Assembly (NCBI RefSeq): GCF_002575655.3
Contig: NC_053037.3
Span: forward strand, 253,737,135-253,801,134
Origin: Aegilops tauschii subsp. strangulata
Taxonomy: Eukaryota > Streptophyta > Magnoliopsida > Poales > Poaceae
Reading direction: 5' to 3'
Length of the DNA: 64,000 nucleotides
Shown: piece by piece, positions 1 to 12,009 of the stretch
Numbering within the stretch: the stretch's first letter is position 1
Layout: every line of letters begins with the position of its first letter
Notes under the pieces: generated by a model
Told to the model about the DNA's origin: nothing
Databases searched by the model: none
Seen by the model: only the letters and a program-made list of their open reading frames with translations
Program-made: the position numbers and the translations under genes

Positions 1-467
1 TATGTGTGGGGAAACAAGAGATAGGGTTGGTTTCGGACCCCTTCCCCAAGGGCCACGAAATTCCCCCCTCTTCCTCCATATATACAGCCCTTAGGGCGTC
101 GTTTAGACTTTGGGTTTTGTTTAGATTAAAAGTTCGCCATAGCTGCAACTTTGCATACTTCGTTTGTGTTCAACGACCAGACAAAGGCGTCACAGAACCC
201 CACCTTGATCAATAAAGCTTTCATCTTATATTCGCAATATCCAGATTGCAATCTCAGTTTCTTGCTTGTTCTTCGTTTGCTCGCAGGAAACAGACCCTCG
301 TGGTCAGGTTGATCGTGCTCCGGCGTGGTCAATAACCTCTCGGAGTTGGTTTAGCGATTGCTAAGGCGGGACGTCATCGCACGTTCGTAGTCGGATCGTC
401 AAAGTCGACTTCCACCAAAGCGATATCCATCATGTCATCGAAAGACGGGACACCTTTGCCTCTATCA
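1..467 (+). repeat. A1 5' LTR, 3' half
   Basis: This is the last 467 bp of a 917-bp LTR, corresponding to LTR positions 451-917. It contains the TATA region (ccatatatacagcc near 77-90), an AATAAA near 211-216 and the terminal CTCTATCA ending at 467. The same sequence recurs in all other A LTRs. Confidence 0.93.
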
Positions 468-469
468 AG

Positions 470-480
470 TGGTATCAGAT
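470..480 (+). other. Primer binding site of A1
   Basis: TGGTATCAGAT begins 2 bases after the LTR end. Its first ten bases match the usual plant initiator tRNA-Met primer site (TGGTATCAGA). Confidence 0.85.
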
Positions 481-614
481 TTCCAGGTTGCTCGGTGAGA
501 TTTTACAGTTTTTCGTAGTTTAGATCGAGTCTGTTCTTCATACCTACAGTCCACGAAAAAGCCACAAAAAAAAAAATTAGGGTTAGTTCATCATATCCGA
601 ACCAATCTGAGCCT

Positions 615-953
615 TTGCATAATCTTTTTAGGGTTTTTGCTTTGTTGAATTTGCGGTTGCATCGTCGTGTCAAGTTGCTGGTCTTAGAGTCTAGTCTTTT
701 AGAGTTTCGAGTTCTGGTCATAAGTTGTCACGCCGCCGCCGCACCATCATCATCGCCTTGCCATCTACCACCATTGCTTATCCGCCACCGCTCTGAATCC
801 GTATCCATATACCACTACCAATCCGTATCCATATACCACCACCGATCCGTATCCATATACCACCACCGCTACCATATACCACCACCGCTGCCATATCCTA
901 CCACCATATATCCACCACCAATCCGAGTTCTTTTCATATTCGGTTTGTTTTAG
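615..953 (+). other. Conserved leader ORF of family A (112 codons)
   Basis: The predicted protein starts MHNLFRVFALLNLRL and is rich in Ser, His, Tyr and Pro. Equivalent ORFs of identical length are open in A2 (12768-13106) and A4 (37071-37409), and A6 has a longer version. Family C has a shorter related ORF starting at MFALLNYRLHRRV. No domain is recognised. It could be a regulatory upstream ORF, or simply a stretch without stops. The His/Tyr-rich part is translated minisatellite. Confidence 0.25.
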
Positions 954-1362
954 AGATCCATCTATTTTCCGTTTCGTGTTTCCTTGCCTGAGTAGGTCTC
1001 GGAAAAAAGTGTCTCGAGACCCCCGGGCAGTTTTTAGGCCAAAATTTCGGCGACCAAAAATATTTTTTCCCTATCCTATTTTTAGGTCCCGGGGAGTGTT
1101 TTGAGACACTCGCCATGATAGTGATTTTTTGTCGCACTTTTCCGTCGTCGCTGCCCTGATTTCCGAAAAAAATAGTCAAAAATTTTTTTGTGCCTATCCT
1201 GTTAGTTTGACCTGGGAAGAGTTTTGAGACACTCGCCATTATAGTGATTTTTCGCAAAAAAAAGAGCGCAAAAAAATAAGAGCGCGAAAAAAAAAGAGAA
1301 TTTTTTTTTCTAGAGTGTGCTTTTCCCTTGTTTACGTGCAGCGCCGTGATTTTGTTAGTGTT

Positions 1363-1395
1363 CTAGGCTCGCGTCTCTAGCACGGTCTAGCCTAG
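1363..1395 (+). promoter_or_regulatory. Conserved leader hairpin, candidate packaging or dimerisation signal
   Basis: CTAGGCT (1363-1369) and AGCCTAG (1389-1395) are perfect inverted repeats around a 19-nt loop. The 33-nt length is kept in every A copy and in C1, about 315 bases before the gag ATG. The function is inferred from position and from sharing between autonomous and non-autonomous families. Confidence 0.5.
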
Positions 1396-1712
1396 GACCA
1401 GCATAGTACCGTCGTTGAGCGTTTATTCAACTTTGCATCTCTGAATTGATTATTGCTGACCATTTTTGCTACCATATTATAAGCCTTCCCAGCTCCACAT
1501 ACATCTACATCGTGCGTTTGACTCTCCCTGGTAATCGCTCTATCCAAGCTTTGAGAGTTTTGACTACAACGGTTGCCGATCACCACCTGCTGCTGGGTAA
1601 GAACTGGTAAGAATTTGAGATTCGCTTGAAGGATTTGTGACACACCACCATCACCACCACTTCCTAGTAGTCTGTAGGATCATATTCTTTTGTGTTTCTA
1701 TTGCTGCTAACC

Positions 1713-4700
1713 ATGGCAGGATCACAAGCCGATGAGGCTGATTGGGAGAACATGACGAACAAGGAGTTGCATGATAAATTTCAGCAAATGATGAGTGGCC
1801 AGGTGGGAGATGTGCTAAACAGATTTGAAGAGGCTATGGAGAAGATAGATGCCGTGGAGAAGTCGTTCGAGACAAAGCTGGATAACAAGTTTACTGAATT
1901 ACTCAAGCGTCTTCCCCAACCACCACCGGCTGCATATGTCGCACCTCTACAACAACAACAACCACATATCCAACGCCGCCTTCCAAATCAAGTGGGACGA
2001 GCACAGCGCGTTCCAATTGAGACTGGTCAAAATTCGGGTGCCGCTGCACCTACTATTGATGCTTCTTTGGCTCCTGCTACTGCGGCGGCTGAGGAGGATG
2101 ACGATTATGCGGGCGATTATGAGGATGAGGTTGATCAAAATCAGAACTACGTGCAGCCACCAGCACCACCACCAGCAGGTCGACCTCAGGTATATATTCG
2201 CAACGGTAGGCCGGCACCACCACCTCAGGTACGAGATCATGACCATCTCCCTAAACTGAAATTGAATATTCCACCATTTGAGGGTAGATATGTTCCTGAT
2301 ATATATCTTACTTGGGAGTTAGAAACTGAACAACGATTTACAATATCCTGAGGAGAGACGTGTTCCTGCTGCTGTTTGTGCTTTCACTAGCTTTGCATCT
2401 GTTTGGTGGTCTGAACATTGTAGATTATATCCTGTTCTAGCTACTTGGGCTGCTTTGAAAACTGCTATGCGTACTCGTTGGGTTTCACCATATTATCAAC
2501 GTGAATTACTTCAAAAATTGCAGCGCTTAAGACAAGGGAAAAATTCTGTAGAAGAATATTATCAGGAATTACAAACTGGCATGATTAGATGTGGTATTGT
2601 TGAGGCGAATGAAGCTATGCTTGCACGTTTTATGGGTGGATTAAATAAACAGATTCAGACCATTCTAGAGTATAAGGACTATAATAATATCACTCGTTTA
2701 TTCCATCTTGCTTGTAAAGCTGAATGTGAAGTGCAGGATCGACAGGCATTGGCGCGAACTAACTTTTCTGCAGGTCGACCTTCATCATGGACACCACGTG
2801 CATCCTCTACTTCCACTTCACCATCACCTCCATCAGGTGCCACCTCCAGCCGTGATACAAGAAAGCAGGCACAACCACCACTCTCTGCCAAGAGCACACC
2901 TGCCGGGCCTGCGCAGAGCTCTTCTTCTTCCATGGCGTCAATAGGGCACACAAGTGATATTATTTGTCGTCGTTGTAAGGGAAGAGGACATTATGCGAGA
3001 GAATGCAAATCTCAGCGTGTGATGATTGCTACTGAGGATGGTGGGTATGAGTCCGCTAGTGACTATGATGAGGAGACTTTGGCTCTTATTACACGTGAAG
3101 AACATGGTGGAGATGATTCTGAAAATGAGACGCAATACATGGCTCCTGAAGACACTGACAGGTATGAATGTTTAGTTGCTCAACGTGTTATGAGTGTGCA
3201 GGTCACACAAGCAGAGCAAAATCAGAGGCATAATTTGTTCCATACAAAGGGAGTTGTGAAGGAACGTTCTGTTCGCGTCATCATAGATGGAGGGAGCTGT
3301 AACAACTTGGCTAGCATGGAGATGGTGGAGAAACTATCTCTCACCACAATACCACATCCACATCCTTACTACATCCAATGGTTCAACAACAGCGGCAAGG
3401 TTAAGGTAACACGTACTGTTCGTGTGCATTTTAGTATCTCTACATATGCTGATTATGTTGATTGTGATGTGGTACCCATGCAAGCATGTAACTTATTACT
3501 TGGTAGACCATGGCAATTTGATAAAAATTCTGTACACCATGGTAGAAACAATCAGTATACTCTTGTTCATAAGGATAAAAATATTACTTTGCTTCCTATG
3601 ACTCCTGATTCCATTTTGAAAGATGACATTAATAGAGCTAAGAAAACAAAACAGGAGAAAAATAAGAGTGAAAATCAGATTGTGGCAAAAGAATTTGAGC
3701 AACAAATGAAACCTAATAATAAACCATCTAGTGTTGTTTTTGAAATTAAATTGAAAAGTGCATGTTTACTTGCCACAAAATCTGATATTGATGAGCTAGA
3801 TTTCAACAAATCTGTTTGCTATGCTTTTGTGTGCAAAGAGGCATTATTTTCATTCCAGGACGTGCCTTCCTCTTTGCCCCCTGCTGTCACTAACATTTTG
3901 CAGGAGTTCGCTGACGTCTTCCCACAAGACGTGCCACCGGGATTACCACCTATTCGAGGGATTGAGCATCAAATTGATTTAATTCCCGGTGCATCGCTAC
4001 CCAACCGTGCACCATACCGTACCAATCCAGAGGAGACGAAGGACATTATGCGTCAAGTACAGGAGCTGCTCGACAAATGTTATATACGCGAATCTCTTAG
4101 TCCTTGTGCTGTTCCTATTGTACTAGTGCCTAAAAAGGATGGTACGTCGCGTATGTGTGTTGATTATAGAGGCATTAATAATATTACTATTCGTTATCGT
4201 CATCCTATTCCTCGGCTAGATGATATGCTTGATGAATTGAGTGGCTCTACAATATTCTCCAAAGTTGATTTGCGTAGTGGATACCATCAAATTCGTATGA
4301 AATTGGGAGATGAATGGAAAACTGCATTTAAAACTAAGTTTGGTTTATATGAGTGGTTAGTCATGCCTTTTGGGTTAACTAATGCACCTAGTACTTTCAT
4401 GAGACTAATGAACGAAGTTTTACGTGCTTTCATTGGACGATTTGTGGTAGTCTATTTTGATGATATACTGATTTATAGCAAATCTTTGGAAGAACATTTG
4501 GAACATTTACGTGCTGTTTTTATTGCTCCACGTGATGCACGTTTATTTGGTAACCTTGGGAAGTGCACCTTTTGCACCGACCGAGTATCTTTTCTTGGCT
4601 ATGTTGTTACTCCACAGGGAATTGAAGTTGATAAAGCCAAGATTGAAGCTATTGAGAGTTGGCCGCAGCCCAAAACGGTCACACAAGTGATGAGTTTTCT

Positions 4701-6786
4701 TGGACTCGCTGGTTTCTATAGGCGTTTTGTGAGAGATTTTAGCACCATTGCTGCACCTCTCAACGCGCTTACAAAGAAGGATGTGCCTTTTGTTTGGGGT
4801 ACCGCACAGGAAGAAGCCTTCACGGTATTGAAAGATAAGTTGACACATGCTCCTTTACTCCAACTTCCTGATTTTAATAAGACTTTTGAGCTTGAATGTG
4901 ATGCTAGTGGAATTGGATTAGGAGGTGTGTTATTACAAGATGGTAAACCTGTTGCATACTTTTCTGAAAAATTGAGTGGGCCTAGTCTGAATTATTCTAC
5001 TTATGATAAAGAACTATATGCTCTTGTTCGGACTTTAGAAACATGGCAACATTATTTATGGCCCAAAGAATTTGTTATACATTCTGATCATGAATCTTTG
5101 AAACATATTAAAAGTCAAGCTAAACTGAATTGTAGACATGCTAAATGGGTTGAATTCATTGAAACTTTCCCTTATGTCATTAAACACAAGAAGGGTAAAG
5201 AAAATGTTATTGCTGATGCATTGTCTCGTCGCTATACTATGCTTTCACAACTTGACTTCAAAATATTTGGTTTGGAGACCATCAAAGATCAATATGTGCA
5301 TGATGCTGATTTTAAAGATGTTTTGCAGAATTGTAAAGAAGGAAGAACCTGGAACAAGTTTGTCGTTAATGATGGATTTGTGTTCAATGCTAACAAGCTA
5401 TGCATTCCAGCTAGCTCTGTTCGTCTTTTGTTGTTGCAGGAGGCGCATGGAGGATTAATGGGACACTTTGGCGTGAAGAAGACGGAGGACGTACTTGCCA
5501 CACATTTCTTTTGGCCAAAGATGAGACGGGATGTTGAGCGTTTTGTTGCTCGCTGGACTACATGTCAAAAAGCTAAGTCACGACTCAATCCTCATGGTTT
5601 ATATATGCCTTTGCTTGTACCTAGTGTTCCTTGGGAGGATATATCTATGGACTTTGTTTTAGGTTTACCTCGAACAAAGAAGGGGAGGGATAGCATATTT
5701 GTTGTCGTGGATAGATTCTCAAAAATGGCACACTTTATACCATGTCATAAAAGCGATGATGTTGTTAATGTTGTTGATTTGTTCTTCCGTGAAATTATTC
5801 GTTTGCATGGTGTGCCAAATACTATTGTATCAGATCGTGATACTAAAATTCTTAGCCACTTTTGGAGATGTTTATGGGCTAAGTTGGGTGATGGACAAAC
5901 TGAAGTAGTCAATAGAACATTGCCTACTATGCTTAGGGCTGTTTTGAAGAATAATAAGAAAATGTGGGAAGAATGCTTGCCTCATATTGAGTTTGCTTAT
6001 AATCGTTCATTGCATTCTACTACTAAGATGTGCCCTTTTGAAATTGTGTATGGTTTCCTACCTCGTGCACCTATTGATTTGTTGCCTCTTCCATCTTCGG
6101 AGAAGGTTAATTTTGATGCTAAACAACGTGCTGAATTGATCTTAAAAATGCATGAGTTAACTAAGGAAAACATTGAGCGTATGAATACTAAAGATAAACT
6201 TGCTGGAGATAAGGGTAGAAAACATGTTGTGTTTGCACCTGGAGATCTTGTTTGGTTACATTTGCGTAAGGATAGATTTCCTGATTTGTGCAAATCGAAG
6301 CTAATGCCATGTGCTGATGGTCCTTTTAAGGTGTTAGAGCAAATAAATGATAATGCATATAAACTTGAGCTGCCTGCAGATTTTGGGGTTAGTCCCACTT
6401 TTAACATTGCAGATTTGAAGCCTTATTTGGGTGAGGGAGATGAGCTTCCGTCGAGGACGAGTTCATTTCAAGAAGGGGAGGATGATGAGGACATCAATAC
6501 CATTGTTACACCGACAGCCCCTGCTGCTACACATACTGGACCAATTACTAGAGCTCGCGCACGCCAATTAAATTACCAGGTACTTTCGTTTCTTGGTAAT
6601 GATTCTAATGTTCATGAGAATATGATGCTGCCTAAATTGGATACATTTGTTTTGCTTACAAATGAAGGGCCTAGCTTTCAGAAGGATGAACATTGGAGCA
6701 AGAACAAGCATGGAGATGATGGCATGCGCATGGGGGACAAGAACGGAGTTACAAGTGATGATTTCAGGACATTGAAGCCACCATAA
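1713..6786 (+). pseudogene. gag-pol: A1 gag-pol polyprotein (frameshifted, integrase damaged)
   Basis: The reading starts at ATG 1713 in a good context (aaccATGGc). The N-terminal gag includes a helical segment and Pro/Gln-rich linkers. It is broken near 2340 by loss of 8 bp between two tttaca copies. From about 2345 a second frame is open to TAA at 6784-6786. In order it shows the gag core, a CCHC knuckle ([14 protein letters not shown], 2965-3006), a protease DGGS (3286-3297), RT YFDD (4453-4464), an RNase H CDASG (Asp at 4900), an HHCC integrase zinc finger (about 5440-5570) and the integrase core. The first finger Cys is Trp (ARWTTC). The core has lost 39 bp, so the second Asp (5833) and the Glu (5902) are separated by 22 rather than 35 residues. 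Both changes should abolish integration. The last 101 codons lie in the 3' LTR. Confidence 0.93.
6470..6482 (+). other. A1 polypurine tract
   Basis: AAGAAGGGGAGGA lies immediately before the 3' LTR start TGATGAGG. It is within the coding frame, because pol continues into the LTR. Confidence 0.88.
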
Positions 6787-7399
6787 TGGTTGCATGAAGC
6801 CTTGGATGAAATATACAAGATGCTACTTCATAACTTTCGTCCAGAGGCTATTCTAGGTGCCGCGTCACCTTATTATTGGGCCAGGCCCATGTAATTTCGA
6901 AATACTTGAGTATAGGCTATTTTTAGAGTCCGTATGTGTGGGGAAACAAGAGATAGGGTTGGTTTCGGACCCCTTCCCCAAGGGCCACGAAATTCCCCAC
7001 TCTTCCTCCATATATACAGCCCTTAGGGCGTCGTTTAGACTTTGGGTTTTGTTTAGATTAAAAGTTCGCCATAGCTGCAACTTCGCGTACTTCGTTTGTG
7101 TTCAACGACCAGACAAAGGCGTCACAGAACCCCACCTTGATGAATAAAGCTTTCATCTTATATTCGCAATATCCAGATTGCAATCTCAGTTTCTTGCCTG
7201 TTCTTCGTTTGCTCGCAGGAAATAGACCCTCGTGGTCAGGTTGATCGTGCTCCGGCGTGGCCAATAACCTCTCGGGGTTGGTTTAGCGATTGCTAAGGCG
7301 CGACGTCATCGCACGTTCGTAGTCGGATCGCCAAAGTCGACTTCCACCAAAGCGATATCCATCATCTCATCGAAAGACGGGACACCTTTGCCTCTATCA
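6483..7399 (+). repeat. A1 3' LTR (917 bp, complete)
   Basis: It runs from TGATGAGG to CTCTATCA. The first 304 bp encode the polyprotein C-terminus. A TATA box is at 7011-7016 and an AATAAA at 7143-7148, giving a U3-R-U5 layout with R between them. Every complete A LTR in the window has exactly this length. Confidence 0.95.
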
Positions 7400-7561
7400 G
7401 TATCCAATTTAGGCAGCATCATATTCTCATGAACATTAGAGTCATTCCCAAGAAACGAAAGTACCTGGTAATTTAATTGGCGTGCGCGAGCTCTAGTAAT
7501 TGGTCCATTATATGTAACAGTAGGGGTTGTTGGTGTAACAATGGTATTGATGTCCTCATCA
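7400..7561 (-). repeat. A2 3' LTR fragment (first 162 bp)
   Basis: The LTR start TGATGAGG reads leftwards from 7561 and the copy stops at 7400, where A1 ends. It still encodes part of the polyprotein tail. Confidence 0.9.
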
Positions 7562-10500
7562 TCCTCCCCTTCTTGAAATGAAGTCGTCCTCGACGGAAGC
7601 TCATCTTCCTCACCCAAATAAGGCTTCAAATCTGCAATGTTAAAAGTGGGACTAACCCCAAAATCTGCAGGTAGCTCAAGTTTATATGCATTATCATTTA
7701 TTTTCTCTAACACCTTAAAAGGACCATCATCACGTGGCATTAGCTTTGATTTGCGCAAATTAGGAAATCTATCCTTACGCAAATGTAACCAAACAAGATC
7801 TCCAGGTGCAAACACAACATATTTTCTACGCTTATCTCCAGCAAGTTTATATTTAGCATTCATACGCTCAATGTTGTCCTTAGTTAACTCATGCATTTTT
7901 AAAATCAATTCAGCACGTTCTTTAGCATCAACAATAACCTTCTCCGAAGATGGAAGAGGCAACAAATCAATTGGTGCATGAGGTAGGAAACCATACACAA
8001 TTTCAAAAGGGCACATCTTAGTAGTAGAATGCAATGAACGATTATAAGCAAATTCAATATGAGGCAAGCATTCTTCCCACATTTTCTTATTATTCTTCAA
8101 AACAGCCCTAAGCATAGTAGACAATGTTCTATTGACTACTTCAGTTTGTCCATCAGTTTGGGGGTGACAAGTAGTACTAAAAAGCAGTTTAGTCCCCAAC
8201 TTAGCCCATAAACATCTCCAAAAGTGGCTAAGAAATTTAGTATCACGATCTGAAACAATAGTATTTGGCACACCATGCAAGCGAATAATTTCACGAAAGA
8301 ACAAATCAGCAACATTAACAGCATCATCACTTTGATGACATGATATAAAGTGTGCCATTTTCGAGAATCTATCCACGACAACAAATATGCTATCCCTCCC
8401 CTTCTTTGTTCGAGCTAACCCTAAAACAAAGTCCATAGGTATATCCTCTCAAGGAACACTAGGTACAGGCAAAGGCATATATAAACCATGAGGATTGAGT
8501 CGTGACTTAGCTTTTGACATGTAGTGCAGCGAGCAACAAAACGCTAACATCCCGTCTCATCTTTGGCCAAAAGAAATGTGTAGCAAGTACGTCCTCCGTC
8601 TTCTTCACGCCAAAGTGTCCCATTAATCCTCCTCCATGCGCCTCCTGCAACAACAAAAGACGAAGAGAGCTAGCTGGAATGCATAGCTTGTTAGCACGGA
8701 ACACAAATCCATCATTAACGACAAACTTGTTCCAGGTTCTTCCTTCTTTACAATTCTGCAATACATCTTTAAAATCAGCATCATGCACATATTGATCTTT
8801 GATGGTCTCCAAACCAAATATTTTGAAGTCAAGTTGTGAAAGCATAGTATAGCGACGAGACAATGCATCAGCAATAACATTTTCTTTACCCTTCTTGTGT
8901 TTAATGACATAAGGGAAAGTTTCAATGAATTCAACCCATTTAGCATGTCTACAATTCAGTTTAGCTTGACTTTTAATATGTTTCAAAGATTCATGATCAG
9001 AATGTATAACAAATTCTTTGGGCCATAAATAATGTTGCCATGTTTCTAAAGTCCGAACAAGAGCATATAGGTCTTTATCATAACTAGAATAATTCAGACT
9101 AGGCCCACTCAATTTTTCAGAAAAGTATGCAACAGGTTTACCATCTTGTAATAACACACCTCCTAATCCAATTCCACTAGCATCACATTCAAGCTCAAAA
9201 GTCTTATTAAAATCAGGAAGTTGGAGTAAAGGAGCATGTGTCAACTTATCTTTCAATACCGTGAAGGCTTCTTCCTGTGCGGTACCCCAAACAAAAGGCA
9301 CATCCTTCTTTGTAAGCTCGTTGAGAGGTGCAGCAATGGTGCAAAAATCTCTCACAAAATGCCTATAGAAACTAGCGAGTCCAAGAAAACTCCGCACTTG
9401 TGTGACCGTTTTGGGCTGCGGCCAACTCTCAATAGCTTCAATCTTGGCTTTATCAACTTCAATTCCCTGTGGAGTAACAACATAGCCAAGAAAAGATACT
9501 CGGTCGGTGCAAAAGGTACACTTCCCAAGGTTACCAAACAAACGTGCATCACGTAGAGCAATAAAAACAACACGTAAATGTTCCAAATGTTCTTCCAAAG
9601 ATTTGCTATAAATCAGTATATCATCAAAATAGACTACCACAAATCGTCCAATGAAAGCACGTAAAACTTCGTTCATTAGTCTCATGAAAGTACTAGGTGC
9701 ATTAGTTAACCCAAAAGGCATGACTAACCACTCATATAAACCAAACTTAGTTTTAAATGCAGTTTTCCATTCATCTCCCAATTTCATACGAATTTGATGG
9801 TATCCACTACGCAAATCAACTTTGGAGAATATTGTAGAGCCACTCAATTCATCAAGCATATCATCTAGCCTAGGAATAGGATGACGATAACGAATAGTAA
9901 TATTATTAATGCCTCTACAATCAACACACATACGCGATGTACCATCCTTTTTAGGCACTAGTATAATAGGAACAGCACAAGGACTAAGAGATTTTGCTTT
10001 TATTTTTCTTTTGTGACAAATTCTTTTGCCACAATCTGATTTTCACTCTTATTTTTCTCCTATTTTGCTTTATTAGCTCTATTAATGTCATCTTTCAAAA
10101 TGGTATCATAAGTCATAGGAAGGAAAGTAATATTTTTATCCTTATGAACAAGAGTATACTGATTATTTCTACCATGGTGTACAGAATTTTTATCAAATTG
10201 CCATGGTCTACCAAGTAATCAAGAACATGCTTGCATGGGTACCACATCACAATCAACATAATCAGCATATGTAGAGATACTAAAATGCACACGAACAGTA
10301 CGTGTTACCTTAACCTTGCCGCTATTGTTGAACCATTGGATGTAGTAAGGATGTGGATGGGGCCTTGTGGTGAGAGATAGCTTCTCCACCATCTCCATGC
10401 TAGCCAAGTTGTTACAGCTCCCTCCATCTATGATGACGCGAACAGAACGTTCCTTCACAACTCCCTTTGTATGGAACAAATTATGCCTCTGATTTTGCTC

Positions 10501-12009
10501 TGCTTGTGTGACCTGCACACTCAAAACACGTTGAGCAACTAAACATTCATACCTGTCAACGTCTTCAGGAGCCATGTATTGCATCTCATTTTCAGAATCA
10601 TCTCCACCATGTTCTTCACGTGTAATAAGAACCAAAGTCTCCTCATCATAGTCACTAGCGGACTCATACCCACCATCCTCAGTAGCAATCATTACACGCT
10701 GAGATTTGCATTCTCTCGCATAATGTCCTCTTCCCTTACAACGACGACAAATAATATCACTTGTGTGCCCTGTCGATGCCATGGATGAAGAAGAGCTCTG
10801 TGCAGGCCCGACAGGTGCGCTCTTGGCAGATAGTGGTGGTTGTGCCTGCTTTCTTGTATCACGGCTGGAGGTGGAACCTATTGGAGGTGCTGGTGCAGTG
10901 GAAGTAGGAGATGCACGCGGTGTCCATGATGAAGGTCGACCTGCAGAAAAGTTAGTTTGCGCCAATGGCTGTCGATTCTGCACTTCACGTTCAGCTTTAC
11001 AACCAAGATGGAATAAACGAGTGATATTATTATAATCCTTATACTCTAGAATGGTCTGAATCTGTTTATTTAATCCACCCATAAAACGTGCAAGCATAGC
11101 TTCATTCTCCTCAACAATACCACATCTAATCATGCCAGTTTGTAATTCCTGATAATATTCTTCTACAGAATTTTTCCCTTGTCTTAAGCGCTGCAACTTT
11201 TGAAGTAATTCACGTTGATAATATGGTGGAACCCAACGAGTACGCATAGCAGGTTTCAAAGCAGCCCAAGTAGCTGGAACAGGATATAATCTACAATGTT
11301 CAGACCACCAAACACATGCAAAGCTAGTGAAAGCACAAACAACAGCAGGGACACGTCTCTCCTCAGGATATTGTAAACATGTAAATCGTTGTTCAGTTTG
11401 TAACTCCCAAGTAAGATATATATCAGGAACATATCTACCCTCAAATGGTGGAATATTCAATTTCAGTTTAGGGAGATGGTCATGATCTCGTACCTGAGGT
11501 GGTGGTGCCGGCCTACCGTTGCGAATATATACCTGAGGTCGACCTGCTGGTGGTGGTGCTGGTGGCTGCACGTAGTTCTGATTTTGATCAACCTCATCCT
11601 CATAATCGCCCGCATAATCGTCATCCTCCTCAGCCGCCGCAGTAGCAGGAGCCAAAGAAGCATCAACAGTAGGTGCGGCGGCACCCGAGTTTTGACCAGT
11701 CTCAATTGGAACACGCTGTGCTCGTCCCACTTGATTTGGAAGGCGGCGTTGGAGATGTGGTTGTTGTTGTTGTAGAGGTGTGACATGTGCAGCCGGTGGT
11801 CGTTGCGGAAGACGCTTGAGTAATTCAGTAAACTAGTTATCCAGCTTTGTCTCGAACGACTTCTCCACGGCATCTATCTTCTCCATAGCCTCTTCAAATC
11901 TGTTTAGCACATCTCCCACCTGGCCACTCATCATTTGCTGAAATTTATCATGCAACTCCTTGTTCGTCATGTTCTCCCAATCAGTCTCATCGGCTTGTGA
12001 TCCTGCCAT
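7400..12009 (-). pseudogene. gag-pol: A2 gag-pol polyprotein (multiply broken)
   Basis: The start codon is at 12009-12007. The first break is a nonsense change in gag (AAG to TAG, 11835-11833), followed by TTA to TGA near 10217 in the protease segment. About 0.4 kb joining protease to RT is missing near 9990 and replaced by a short T-rich filler. RT and RNase H are readable from about 9958 to 8510, including YFDD and CDASG. Single-base losses near 8513 and 8553 and a Trp-to-stop change near 8446 separate the zinc finger from the integrase core. The core (8436 downwards) keeps all of D, D-35-E. The tail is cut at 7400 by A1. It cannot make a full polyprotein. Confidence 0.92.

Larger units (their letters stand above)
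481..1712 (+). other. A1 untranslated leader
   Basis: This is a long gag leader. It holds a conserved small ORF (615-953), a short tandem repeat near 800-900 built on ccatataccaccacc, A-rich tracts (1255-1310) and a conserved 33-nt hairpin (1363-1395). No enzyme or host gene is visible. The same leader type is found in A2, A4 and A6, while A3 and A5 carry a different version. Confidence 0.8.
1..7399 (+). mobile_element. Retrotransposon A1 (Ty3/gypsy, CRM-like), 5' end cut by window
   Basis: The element consists of a partial 5' LTR, a tRNA-Met-type primer site, a ~1.2-kb leader, gag-pol, a polypurine tract and a complete 917-bp 3' LTR. Comparison with complete LTRs in this window shows that the first ~450 bp of the 5' LTR lie to the left of the window. 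The base after its 3' end (7400) is inside the 3' LTR of A2, which runs the opposite way, so A1 appears to be inserted into A2. The expected TSD would be gtatc at 7400-7404, but its partner is outside the window. The Ty3/gypsy assignment rests on the RT-RNase H-integrase order. The CRM-like label is inference from the LTR-overlapping pol tail and overall protein motifs. Confidence 0.93.

Noticed and set aside
1947..2246. A 99-codon Trp/Ile-rich antisense ORF across gag in several A copies
   Set aside because: It is the reverse-frame shadow of the Pro/Gln/Asp-rich gag linker and is conserved only because the DNA is conserved.
6857..7147. A 96-codon ORF repeated in most A LTRs (MLRHLIIGPGPCNFEI in most copies)
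   Set aside because: It spans the LTR promoter and TATA box. The repetition is simply that of the LTR, and no domain is visible.
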